Below are positions 34,612-41,983 of a stretch of DNA of 44,710 nucleotides, piece after piece. The notes below the pieces were generated by a model, which was not told where the DNA came from, did not search any database, and saw only the letters and a program-made list of their open reading frames with translations. The translations under genes and the position numbers were made by a program. The stretch covers positions 1 to 44,710 of the forward strand of contig UNSK01000013.1 of NCBI GenBank assembly GCA_900552525.1, written 5' to 3'. This DNA is from Candidatus Gastranaerophilales bacterium (GTDB taxonomy: Bacteria; Cyanobacteriota; Vampirovibrionia; Gastranaerophilales; Gastranaerophilaceae). Position 1 is the stretch's first letter. Each line of letters begins with the position of its first letter.

Positions 34612-36705
34612 CTATGCTTTTACCATCCCCACCGACTTAACCTTAACATTTGGACTTATCTCATTATATGACATAATTGCAATTTGCGGATATGTTCTTT
34701 CCACAAGTTTTCTAAACAACAGCCTTATAGGTGAAGAACAGAGAATTACCGGCTGGTTTCCTGTAGCTGTAATAGCTTTTTCCAATTCCAGATTCATCTT
34801 ATCAAACATATTTTTTGTAAAGCTTGGATCAAGCGTTACGCTTTGACCATCCGGACTTGCACCTCTGGCAATTGTATTTTCAACATCAGGAGCAAGCGTA
34901 ATTACATATAACTCACCTGTATCAGCAAGATTTTGCTTGCAAATATTTCTGGAAAGAGCCTGACGAACATGCTCTGTTAAGAAATTAGGATTCTTATTAA
35001 TTTTTGCCTGCAGACTGATTGTTTCAAGTATAGTTTTCAAATCTCGCACTGCAACACCTTCTTTAAGCAGGTTTTGCATTACAATTTGAACATCTCCTAC
35101 AGTAATATCTTTCATCATATCATTAACGTAATCTTCTGAAACTTCCTTTTTAAGATTATCAATAAGCTGTTGAACATCATATCTGGAAAGAATTTCAGAA
35201 GCGCATTTTTTAATCACTTCTGTAATATGTGTTGAAATAACAGCAGATGCTGAAACGACAGTATAACCTGACATTTCTGCCATATCTTTATCCTTGCCTT
35301 CAATCCATAGTGCAGGCAGGCCAAATGCAGGTTCAATAGCGTGAATACCATTAATTGCAAGATTTCCTACCGGATCACCAGCACACATTGCCAGAAATCT
35401 TTCGGGATAGACTTCTCCGGCTTCAAGAGCAACCCCCTTGAGCTTAATCTGATATGAGTTCGGTGACAATTGCAAATTATCTCTTACACGTATTGAAGGA
35501 AGTACAATACCTAAATCAAGTGCTGTTTGGCGTCTAATCTGTGCAATACGTTCTAGCAAATCTCCGCCCATTTCAACATTTAAAAGCTGTACTAGCCTGT
35601 AGCCAACCTCTATTTCTATTGTATCGACATTCAAAAGCTCCATAACACTTTCTCTTGTCGCTTTTGCTCTTTTTTCTTTTTTACCGAGCTTTTCCTGCTG
35701 TTCTTGCTGAACTTTTTCTGCTTCCTGAGTTTGTTTAATTTCTTTCTGGGTTTTAGATTTAAAATATGCCATACCACCGGCAATTGCAGCAATAGTAAGG
35801 AACGGCACTGTAGGCATGCCAGGAACTATCCCCATAAAACCAATTAGTCCGGCAACAACACCAAGCACTCTCGGATCAGAAAACATTTCCTTTTTAATAT
35901 CCTGAGATAGTGACTCGTCTTTACCGGTTGCTCTTGAAACAATCAAACCCGTAGCTGTAGATATCAAAAGAGCCGGTATTTGAGATACAAGACCATCACC
36001 AACGGTTAAGATTGTGTATGTAGAAAGTGCCTGCTGAATATTCATATGGAGCTGTATAACACCAATAATCAACCCGCCTACAATATTAATAACAGTGATA
36101 ACAATACCAGCGGTTGCATCCCCTTTTACGAATTTTGAAGCACCGTCCATTGTACCATAGAAATCGGTTTCTCTTTCTAATTTGCGGCGTCTTTCTTTTG
36201 CCTGATCCTCATTAATTAAACCTGAGTTTAAATCCGCGTCAATACTTAATTGCTTACCAGGCATTTTGTCCAATGTAAATCTTGCAGAAACTTCAGCAAC
36301 ACGTGTTGCACCACCCGTGATTACCATAAAATTAATCAAAACAAGAATACAAAATATTACAGCACCAACAACGTAATTACCTCCGACAACAAATTCACCG
36401 AAAGAACTAATTACATTACCGGCTTCTCCATTCAACAGAATAAGACGTGTTGAGCTTACGTTTAACCCAAGCCTAAATAGTGTTGCGATAAGTAAAACTG
36501 TAGGAAAAGATGAATAATCCAGAGGCTCTTGAGTATAAAGACAAACAAGAAGAATAACTACTGCAAGTGATATATTGATAGTAAGCAATAAATCCAGCAA
36601 TGGTGCAGGAAGCGGAATTACCATCATGCAGACTATTACGACCAAGCCTATGGCAAGGACGATATCATTGTTGCTTAAAATTTTTGATAATTTACCTAAT
36701 TCCAT
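34612..36705 (-). CDS. flhA: flagellar type III export apparatus protein FlhA
   Basis: The 697-residue product is a full FlhA. The N-terminal half has seven or eight membrane helices, for example LAIGLVVIVCMMVIPLPAPLLDLLLTI (given in part), with the FHIPEP-type segment around LKDKMPGKQLSIDADLNSGL (observed as LDKMPGKQLSIDADLNSGLI in part). The long cytoplasmic half contains TVVSASAVISTHITEVIKK and PVILCSSPIRLLFRK, which form the nonameric ring that docks export chaperone-substrate complexes. The start ATG at 36705 has AAAGGAT directly after a small hairpin (36715-36732). It follows flhB by 94 nt, enough for an internal promoter, and precedes the PilZ gene by 24 nt. The length fits the family. 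Confidence 0.97.
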   Translation of the reverse strand: MELGKLSKILSNNDIVLAIGLVVIVCMMVIPLPAPLLDLLLTINISLAVVILLVCLYTQEPLDYSSFPTVLLIATLFRLGLNVSSTRLILLNGEAGNVISSFGEFVVGGNYVVGAVIFCILVLINFMVITGGATRVAEVSARFTLDKMPGKQLSIDADLNSGLINEDQAKERRRKLERETDFYGTMDGASKFVKGDATAGIVITVINIVGGLIIGVIQLHMNIQQALSTYTILTVGDGLVSQIPALLISTATGLIVSRATGKDESLSQDIKKEMFSDPRVLGVVAGLIGFMGIVPGMPTVPFLTIAAIAGGMAYFKSKTQKEIKQTQEAEKVQQEQQEKLGKKEKRAKATRESVMELLNVDTIEIEVGYRLVQLLNVEMGGDLLERIAQIRRQTALDLGIVLPSIRVRDNLQLSPNSYQIKLKGVALEAGEVYPERFLAMCAGDPVGNLAINGIHAIEPAFGLPALWIEGKDKDMAEMSGYTVVSASAVISTHITEVIKKCASEILSRYDVQQLIDNLKKEVSEDYVNDMMKDITVGDVQIVMQNLLKEGVAVRDLKTILETISLQAKINKNPNFLTEHVRQALSRNICKQNLADTGELYVITLAPDVENTIARGASPDGQSVTLDPSFTKNMFDKMNLELEKAITATGNQPVILCSSPIRLLFRKLVERTYPQIAIMSYNEISPNVKVKSVGMVKA

Positions 36706-36714
36706 TAATCCTTT

Positions 36715-36732
36715 GCCTGTCTAACTTCAGGC
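36715..36732 (-). promoter_or_regulatory. small hairpin directly upstream of the flhA ribosome site
   Basis: GCCTG (36715-36719) and CAGGC (36728-36732) form a 5-bp GC stem with an 8-nt loop. On the minus strand it ends immediately before AAAGGAT of flhA, so it could affect ribosome access or mark processing of the flhB-flhA mRNA. Its short stem leaves real doubt. Confidence 0.3.
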
Positions 36733-36799
36733 ACACCTCTCCACCAATACTATTTTATCATTATTAAACTAAATCGCACAATGTAAATATTTCTTAATA

Positions 36800-37882
36800 T
36801 TAATTAGAGTCATGCTTAGAGCGGTATACGTATGCAAGAATTTCTGCAACTGCAACATACAAATCAGATGGAATCATACCATCAATCGGAACGGTATTAT
36901 ACAAAGCTCTTGCAACCGGTCTGTTTTCAACTATAGGTACATTATTTTCCTTTGCAATTTCTCTAATTTGAAACGCAAGGTAATCCACTCCTTTTGCGAC
37001 GACAATCGGAGCTGGAGCTTTTGTTTTATCATACTTGATTGCAACCGCATAGTGTGTCGGGTTGGTTACTACTACATCCGCCCCCGGTACAGAAGACATC
37101 ATTCTCTGGCGCGCCATCTGCATCTGGATAGATTTTATTTTGGCTTTTATTTTAGGATCCCCTTCTGTATCCTTATGTTCGTCTTTGACTTCCTGTTTTG
37201 TCATCTTAATTGATTTTTCGTACTCATAATTTTGATATTTCTTATCCAGATAACCCAGTACAAGCATTGCAAGACACATATTAATAATCATATTAATTAA
37301 TATGGATAATATAATATTTAATGCAACAGGTATTTCCAGCCCTACAAGCCCTAATAAATCGCCTTTTCTGCTGTTAATAGCTGAATACCCGCATGCCCCT
37401 ACTACAACTATTTTAAGAATCGATTTTGCAAATTCTACCATAGAACGAGGTTCAAAAGGATTGAACATTCTTTTTGCATTTTGAAGCATACGCTGCGGTG
37501 ATATATTCTCAAGATTGAATTTAGCCTTCTCTAAGGCAAACACATGCCCGACATCAAGTCTTATAATAAATATAGATGCTATTACCAGCAGAACGAAAAA
37601 AGGTAAAACAATAATTGCAAGGTACTTGAAATAAGGCATTAAAAGCCCCATTATATTATTAGTTTCAATGATTGAGTAATCGAGATGCGAAAACGTTTCT
37701 TTCATCATACTCTGTATATTAGATGACATGCTTTTAGCAAAAACACCTAACAACGCAATGCTTGCAACCATAACAAGAGCAGCATCCATATCTCTGCTCT
37801 TAGATACATTACCACGTTCACGCTCCTTGGTTCGCCGTCGGGTGGTCGCTTCTTCGGTTTTTTCTGCGGCATCATTTCCCAT
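36800..37882 (-). CDS. flhB: flagellar type III export switch protein FlhB
   Basis: The 360-residue product is a typical FlhB. The N-terminus is AAEKTEEATTRRRTKERERG, four membrane helices follow, and the cytoplasmic domain contains the autocleavage site NPTH at 274-277 in VVTNPTHYAVAIKYD. Cleavage between Asn and Pro changes export specificity from rod/hook to filament proteins. ATG at 37882 is 7 nt from an extended -10 (TGGTATAAT on the minus strand, 37890-37898) with no Shine-Dalgarno site, so its mRNA is probably leaderless. Divergent from the DUF2142 gene by only 41 nt. It heads the flhB-flhA-PilZ-small membrane protein-leuS unit. Confidence 0.97.
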   Translation of the reverse strand: MGNDAAEKTEEATTRRRTKERERGNVSKSRDMDAALVMVASIALLGVFAKSMSSNIQSMMKETFSHLDYSIIETNNIMGLLMPYFKYLAIIVLPFFVLLVIASIFIIRLDVGHVFALEKAKFNLENISPQRMLQNAKRMFNPFEPRSMVEFAKSILKIVVVGACGYSAINSRKGDLLGLVGLEIPVALNIILSILINMIINMCLAMLVLGYLDKKYQNYEYEKSIKMTKQEVKDEHKDTEGDPKIKAKIKSIQMQMARQRMMSSVPGADVVVTNPTHYAVAIKYDKTKAPAPIVVAKGVDYLAFQIREIAKENNVPIVENRPVARALYNTVPIDGMIPSDLYVAVAEILAYVYRSKHDSN

Positions 37883-37884
37883 AC

Positions 37885-37913
37885 TTTACATTATACCATT
37901 TAACAATTAAATT
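37885..37913. promoter_or_regulatory. overlapping divergent promoters for flhB and the DUF2142 gene
   Basis: Only 41 nt (37883-37923) separate the two start codons. On the minus strand the extended -10 TGGTATAAT (37890-37898) serves flhB with 7 nt to its ATG; no good -35 is seen. On the plus strand TTTACA (37885-37890), a 17-nt spacer and TAAATT (37908-37913) could serve the DUF2142 gene with about 4 nt of leader. The elements physically overlap, so polymerase binding should be mutually exclusive. Confidence 0.5.
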
Positions 37914-37923
37914 AATATACAGG

Positions 37924-39201
37924 ATGAAATTTATTGATAAAATTAAAGCTGAATACATTTTCCTAATTTTAGGAGGATTATTTGGTATATTATTTTTATT
38001 TATTACGCCGGTCTTTCAGGTACCGGATGAACCTATGCACCTTCTTAGAGCCTGTGAGGTAGCCAGCGGAATCCTTCATAACAATAAAGATGGGGATATT
38101 ACTAAAGATATACTGCCAAATAGAAAAATAGCTTTAAAACAAAATTACTCCATGTTTAAAGAGTTCAATAATAAAGAGCACTACACGGATTTATTTGAAT
38201 TTAAAGACTTAAATTATACACATAACAACAGCGGTTATTCTTTTTTGCTGTATCTTCCAGCTGCTATAGGAATTAAGATAACATCTCTTATTTCATCAAA
38301 TCCATATATTATTTTTTACGCAGCCAGACTATTTAACCTATTCAGCTGGCTTGCACTGATATACTTTGCAATAAAACTTACTCCATTTAAATGGCAGTAT
38401 ATGATTTGTGCTCTCTTTCCTATGACCGTTTATGAAGGAATGTCAGTATCAGCAGATAGTGTCAATATCGGGTTTGCTTTTCTTTATACCGCATTTATTT
38501 TTCATTGTGCTTATAGCAAAAAAGATGCTTTGATATTTAAAGATGTTATTATACTAGCAGCAATGACAATTCTAAGTGTATTCTTTAAAGGATTATTTAT
38601 TTTATCACTGCTGCTATTCCTTATTCCTAATGAAAAGTTTAGACTCAAGTACTTAATTATCAGCTTTCTTCTTGCGCTGGGAGGAATGCTTCAAGTGTTT
38701 GTAAGTGCAAATTCATATATTCTTATTGCTAACGATGTAGATATCACTGCTCGTAAACTTATGATAATAAATCAGCCACTATATGTTTTAAGACTTTTTG
38801 CAAATACTTTTTTACACAAATCTTCTTTTTATCTTCAATCAAGTATATTCAGACTTGGCTGGCTTGATATTGAACCAAATCCAATTCCTGTAGTTCTATT
38901 ATTTTATGCTTATCTTGCCGGTTCCTGTCTTGATAAAATAAAAGTAAAAAACTCTGACAAATTATTAGTGTTAACTATTAACGGAGGTTTTATCCTTCTT
39001 ACTGTTTTACTCTATTATCTTACTTTTTCACCCCTTAATAACAATATTATTATTGGTGCGCAGGGAAGATACTTTATTCCGTTATTCTTGAGCTTTGCAA
39101 TTGTGTGTCAAAATTCTTTAAATATCCAATCAAATAAATTAAAAATTGGCATACTTGCAATTATTTTATTCAACCTTATTTATGCTGCATGCATAATTTA
39201 A
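37924..39201 (+). CDS. DUF2142-like polytopic membrane protein, putative GT-C-type glycosyltransferase
   Basis: The 425-residue protein has about ten hydrophobic segments. Near the N-terminus is FITPVFQVPDEPMHLLRA, the DUF2142 hallmark (Pro-Asp-Glu-Pro followed by His in the first outside loop), and near the C-terminus is GAQGRYFIPLFLSFAI, also family-like. DUF2142 proteins are thought to act in surface polysaccharide or glycoconjugate assembly, but their reaction is not established; the acidic motif after the first helix is shared with GT-C enzymes. It sits on the plus strand between fliR and flhB. Its 3' end overlaps fliR by 4 nt and its start is 41 nt from flhB. A link to flagellin or cell-surface glycosylation is speculative. 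Confidence 0.8.
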   Translation: MKFIDKIKAEYIFLILGGLFGILFLFITPVFQVPDEPMHLLRACEVASGILHNNKDGDITKDILPNRKIALKQNYSMFKEFNNKEHYTDLFEFKDLNYTHNNSGYSFLLYLPAAIGIKITSLISSNPYIIFYAARLFNLFSWLALIYFAIKLTPFKWQYMICALFPMTVYEGMSVSADSVNIGFAFLYTAFIFHCAYSKKDALIFKDVIILAAMTILSVFFKGLFILSLLLFLIPNEKFRLKYLIISFLLALGGMLQVFVSANSYILIANDVDITARKLMIINQPLYVLRLFANTFLHKSSFYLQSSIFRLGWLDIEPNPIPVVLLFYAYLAGSCLDKIKVKNSDKLLVLTINGGFILLTVLLYYLTFSPLNNNIIIGAQGRYFIPLFLSFAIVCQNSLNIQSNKLKIGILAIILFNLIYAACII

Positions 39202-39977
39202 AATATCAAGGCAATCTGTTCTAAAAATCTCTCAATTAATACTGTTATATATTCTGCCATTGGCCGCATAAAAATCAGAGATAGAAGCAGGCCAAGATAA
39301 ATTTTTAGCGGAAGTGAAACCATAAAAATATTCATTTGCGGCATCATTTTTGAGGTAAACCCGAGTAAAACGTCAGTTATAAATAAAACACCGAAAATCG
39401 GCAGTGCAATACTTAAACCAATACTAAACATCTGTCCTGTAATCGTAATAATATGTCCTACAAGTTCCGGCGATAATACAAAAGAATATCCTACAGGCAT
39501 TGTTTTAAAACTGTTATATATTGCAGAAAACAGCCATTGGTGAGCGCCAAGAGCTATAAAAAGCATAGTTGCTAAAAATGTATATGCTTGAGTTATTACA
39601 GGTGACTGTCCTCCTGAAGAAGGGTTTAAGGCCTGGTCAGCTGACAGCCCCATTTGAATTGCAAACATGTTTACACCGAGTTCTACCCCTACAAACAAAA
39701 TATTTGCACAATACCCCATAGCAAATCCCACAAAAAATTCTTTTATTAATATTAATGTTAGTGCCGGTACAGAATTTGGTACTACAAAATGAGTATTATA
39801 TTGAACTATCGGGAATAGAATAAAAGCAATTGACGCTGCAAGCCAAATCTTAACCTGCATAGGAATAGGATATGTCGAAAACATCGGCGCAGCCATAAAA
39901 AGTCCGGTCAATCTTGTAAAAATTGCCATAAATAAAATTATATTTGCAGCTGAAAATAAAACATCCAGATTAAACAT
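39198..39977 (-). CDS. fliR: flagellar export gate protein FliR
   Basis: The 259-residue hydrophobic protein matches FliR in length and pattern: MFNLDVLFSAANIILFMAIF, a conserved LTGLFMAAPMFSTYPIP region, and later GQSPVITQAYTFLATMLF and GLLLSLIFMRPM. It forms the FliP5Q4R1 export gate in the inner membrane. Its ATG overlaps the fliQ stop (TAATG), indicating coupling. In the usual order flhB would follow on the same strand, but the DUF2142 gene intervenes, and the fliR stop overlaps that gene's 3' end by 4 nt. Confidence 0.95.
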   Translation of the reverse strand: MFNLDVLFSAANIILFMAIFTRLTGLFMAAPMFSTYPIPMQVKIWLAASIAFILFPIVQYNTHFVVPNSVPALTLILIKEFFVGFAMGYCANILFVGVELGVNMFAIQMGLSADQALNPSSGGQSPVITQAYTFLATMLFIALGAHQWLFSAIYNSFKTMPVGYSFVLSPELVGHIITITGQMFSIGLSIALPIFGVLFITDVLLGFTSKMMPQMNIFMVSLPLKIYLGLLLSLIFMRPMAEYITVLIERFLEQIALIF

Positions 39978-40252
39978 TATGCTCCGCCGATTAACTGAGG
40001 TATCATATCCATAAATTCATTTACAGTTGTTATAAAAACACTGAACATCCATGGCATGAGGAAAATCAATAAAAGCACACAGCCTACAATTTTAGGTACA
40101 AATGTCAATGTAGACTCTTGAATTTGTGTAACAGTCTGAAAGATACTAACAAGAAGCCCGAGCACAACACCCACAAGAAGTATCGGTACAGAGATTTCCA
40201 GTGTTAATATAAACATCTTTTGAAGAAGAGTAATTACTATATCCTGATTCAT
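39977..40252 (-). CDS. fliQ: flagellar export gate protein FliQ
   Basis: The 91-residue product has the two-helix FliQ pattern: TLEISVPILLVGVVLGLLVS, then IFQTVTQIQESTLTFVPKIV and a second hydrophobic helix, with the conserved QTVTQIQESTL loop. It assembles as four copies in the FliPQR gate. It starts 6 nt after the fliP stop codon with a TAGGA site, and overlaps fliR by one base. Confidence 0.96.
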   Translation of the reverse strand: MNQDIVITLLQKMFILTLEISVPILLVGVVLGLLVSIFQTVTQIQESTLTFVPKIVGCVLLLIFLMPWMFSVFITTVNEFMDMIPQLIGGA

Positions 40253-40258
40253 ATTTTC

Positions 40259-41017
40259 CTACCTTACAAAACTTTCTACTAAAGATTTTACAACCAGATA
40301 CCAGCCGTCTACCATAACAAACATAATTAATTTAAACGGCAATGCTATCATAGTAGGCGGCAAAAACATCATCCCCATTGATACAAGCACGGATGATACA
40401 ACAATATCAATTACAAGAAATGGTAAATATACAACAAACCCGATAGTAAAAGCTGTTTTTAATTCACTGAGAATAAAAGAAGGAAGCAGTACATAAGTAG
40501 GCACCTCATCTTTATTTTTCGGCTTTTCAATCTTTGCCATACGGACAAAGAGCGCTAATTCCTTTTCATGCGTCTGCTTAAACATAAAGTTCCTGATAGG
40601 TACAATCCCTCTATCCAGAGCAACCTGCTGTGTTATCTGGTTATTCATATATGGCTGCAAAGCCTTTTCATTAATCTCATTAAACGTAGGCGCCATTATA
40701 AAAAATGTAAGGATTAAAGCTAAACTTGTAATTACCTGATTGGGAGGCAGTGTACCTGCACCAAGCGCCTGTCTTGTAAGTGACAGAACAACAACAAGCC
40801 TTATGAATGATGTTGTCATTATCAAAATACTAGGAGCAAGCGTTAATATAGTTAACCATATTAGAATTTGTAGTCCGTTCGTAAAATCCTGAGGAGAGTT
40901 CGCTGTCTGCATCCCGATATTTATATTAGGAAATGACATTGCAGCTTCTGCTGGCAAAAAAGAGAATAATAACAGCCCTAAGCATACCCCCAAGCGTTTA
41001 AAATTTAACCAATTCAT
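40259..41017 (-). CDS. fliP: flagellar export gate protein FliP
   Basis: The 252-residue product has a cleavable signal peptide (FKRLGVCLGLLLFSFLPAEA). The FliP core follows: ILIWLTILTLAPSILIMTTS, SFIRLVVVLSLTRQALG, PPNQVITSLALILTFFIMAP, and a C-terminal GMMFLPPTMIALPFKLIMFV. Five copies form the core of the type III export gate. ATG at 41017 has an AAGGAAT site. It heads the fliP-fliQ-fliR unit, 59 nt after a small secreted protein gene, so either its own promoter in that gap or readthrough drives it. Confidence 0.96.
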   Translation of the reverse strand: MNWLNFKRLGVCLGLLLFSFLPAEAAMSFPNINIGMQTANSPQDFTNGLQILIWLTILTLAPSILIMTTSFIRLVVVLSLTRQALGAGTLPPNQVITSLALILTFFIMAPTFNEINEKALQPYMNNQITQQVALDRGIVPIRNFMFKQTHEKELALFVRMAKIEKPKNKDEVPTYVLLPSFILSELKTAFTIGFVVYLPFLVIDIVVSSVLVSMGMMFLPPTMIALPFKLIMFVMVDGWYLVVKSLVESFVR

Positions 41018-41076
41018 TTATTGTAATTCCTTAAAAATGACTATACCTCTACTATATGCTATCAAAGGTTATAAAG

Positions 41077-41637
41077 TCATGGCAAATCGTTAAGTTTTAT
41101 TTCAACAATATCAGGTATCTCAAAATTTTTAACCTTTTTCATAGCACGTGGTCTAAAGTTAGAAAACTTTTTCTTGACTGATGCAACTTCTTTAGTATCA
41201 TACACTTCAAATTTCTTGGCATATTGAACTGCTACTGTCCCGCAGGCCTTAGATTTTTCATATTTAAAAATATTAAACTCAAGCACTATAGGAAGCTGAT
41301 GGCCATCAATAAGTATAAAATCCAGCATGCCTGTATTATTTTCTTCGTCAGCTTCAAGAGAAGATGGGCAGTGAAAACTTTCAAGGTATTCCCGGAAGTT
41401 ATATGCCTGCTCTATTGGAGAAAAAACATTAGGAAAATGATGAACAGCAACCATCTCAGTCCAGTTATCAATACCTTCTCCTGCTTTATAATATTGATTA
41501 TAAAATCCGTTATGCTCGGCACTTTTTTCACTCAAACGCAAATAATACTCTTTGCCATCAAAATTTAATTTATTCTCAGCACAAACAGTATTAATCATTG
41601 CAAATAGTATAAATAATACAGCAATAAGTTTTTTCAT
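41077..41637 (-). CDS. small secreted protein, function unknown
   Basis: The 186-residue product starts with a clear Sec signal peptide, MKKLIAVLFILFAMINTVCA, probably cut after Ala20. The mature part is mostly beta-strand-like (KLNFDGKEYYLRLSEKSAE, WTEMVAVHHFPNV, NNTGMLDFILIDGHQLPIVL) and ends in a basic helix and a short acidic tail. I do not recognise the family. The ATG at 41637 was chosen over an in-frame start 36 nt upstream because the signal peptide begins here and the upstream DNA is a promoter. It lies just upstream of fliP. A flagellar link is possible only from location. Confidence 0.82.
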   Translation of the reverse strand: MKKLIAVLFILFAMINTVCAENKLNFDGKEYYLRLSEKSAEHNGFYNQYYKAGEGIDNWTEMVAVHHFPNVFSPIEQAYNFREYLESFHCPSSLEADEENNTGMLDFILIDGHQLPIVLEFNIFKYEKSKACGTVAVQYAKKFEVYDTKEVASVKKKFSNFRPRAMKKVKNFEIPDIVEIKLNDLP

Positions 41638-41643
41638 AAAATG

Positions 41644-41673
41644 AGAATAACACAAAATATTTTTACTTATCAA
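41644..41673 (-). promoter_or_regulatory. promoter of the small secreted protein gene, overlapping the stop codon of the preceding gene
   Basis: On the minus strand TTGATA (plus positions 41668-41673), an 18-nt spacer and TATTCT (41644-41649) precede the ATG at 41637 by 6 nt. The TGA in the -35 is also the stop codon of the 72-residue gene. No Shine-Dalgarno sequence lies before the ATG. Confidence 0.5.
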
Positions 41674-41888
41674 CCGGCATTTATACGTGCAAGCAATTCC
41701 ACAGGTTCAGCAACAGCTGTACTGTAAATAATAAAATCATTATCCGGAGCAAAGTATTTACGCATTGCACTACGGTTTGTCACTTTTTCAAAACAAACAA
41801 ACGAATCCACATTATCCTTCAAGTAGCCGGCAAAAATCCTCTGCTTGTGGGACAAGTTATAGTCCTTCAAGTTTTTGACGATATACAT
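41670..41888 (-). CDS. hypothetical small protein
   Basis: The 72-residue product (MYIVKNLKDYNLSHKQRIF at the start) is soluble and mixed alpha/beta, with a Cys in SFVCFEKVTNRSAMRKYFAP and a C-terminal helix VAEPVELLARINAG. No family is recognised. It has a coding-like composition for its full length and a TATAAT box 8 nt upstream of the ATG (41897-41902), with a poor -35. There is no Shine-Dalgarno sequence. It ends inside the promoter of the secreted protein gene. Confidence 0.62.
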   Translation of the reverse strand: MYIVKNLKDYNLSHKQRIFAGYLKDNVDSFVCFEKVTNRSAMRKYFAPDNDFIIYSTAVAEPVELLARINAG

Positions 41889-41896
41889 ATAACTAT

Positions 41897-41902
41897 ATTA
41901 TA
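41897..41902 (-). promoter_or_regulatory. candidate -10 box of the 72-residue protein gene
   Basis: On the minus strand TATAAT lies 8 nt before the ATG at 41888. The -35 region has no good match at 16-18 nt spacing. The geometry again suggests a leaderless or nearly leaderless mRNA. Confidence 0.4.
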
Positions 41903-41950
41903 TAACATGTGTATAGAGTTTTGTATAATTTTTAATATTTATTTACAAAT

Positions 41951-41978
41951 AATCCCCTTCTATTTAAAGAAGGGGATT
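41951..41978 (-). terminator. terminator of the coiled-coil/GLUG protein gene
   Basis: AATCCCCTTCT (41951-41961), a 6-nt loop and AGAAGGGGATT (41968-41978) form a perfect 11-bp stem. On the minus strand it is followed by ATTTGTAAATAAATATT, which is AT-rich but not a pure T-run. It lies 5 nt beyond the stop codon of the large gene (41984). Confidence 0.75.
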
Positions 41979-41983
41979 AAAAC

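Noticed and set aside
41638..41673. Twelve-residue extension of the secreted protein
   Set aside because: The signal peptide starts at the ATG at 41637, and the extension overlaps promoter hexamers.
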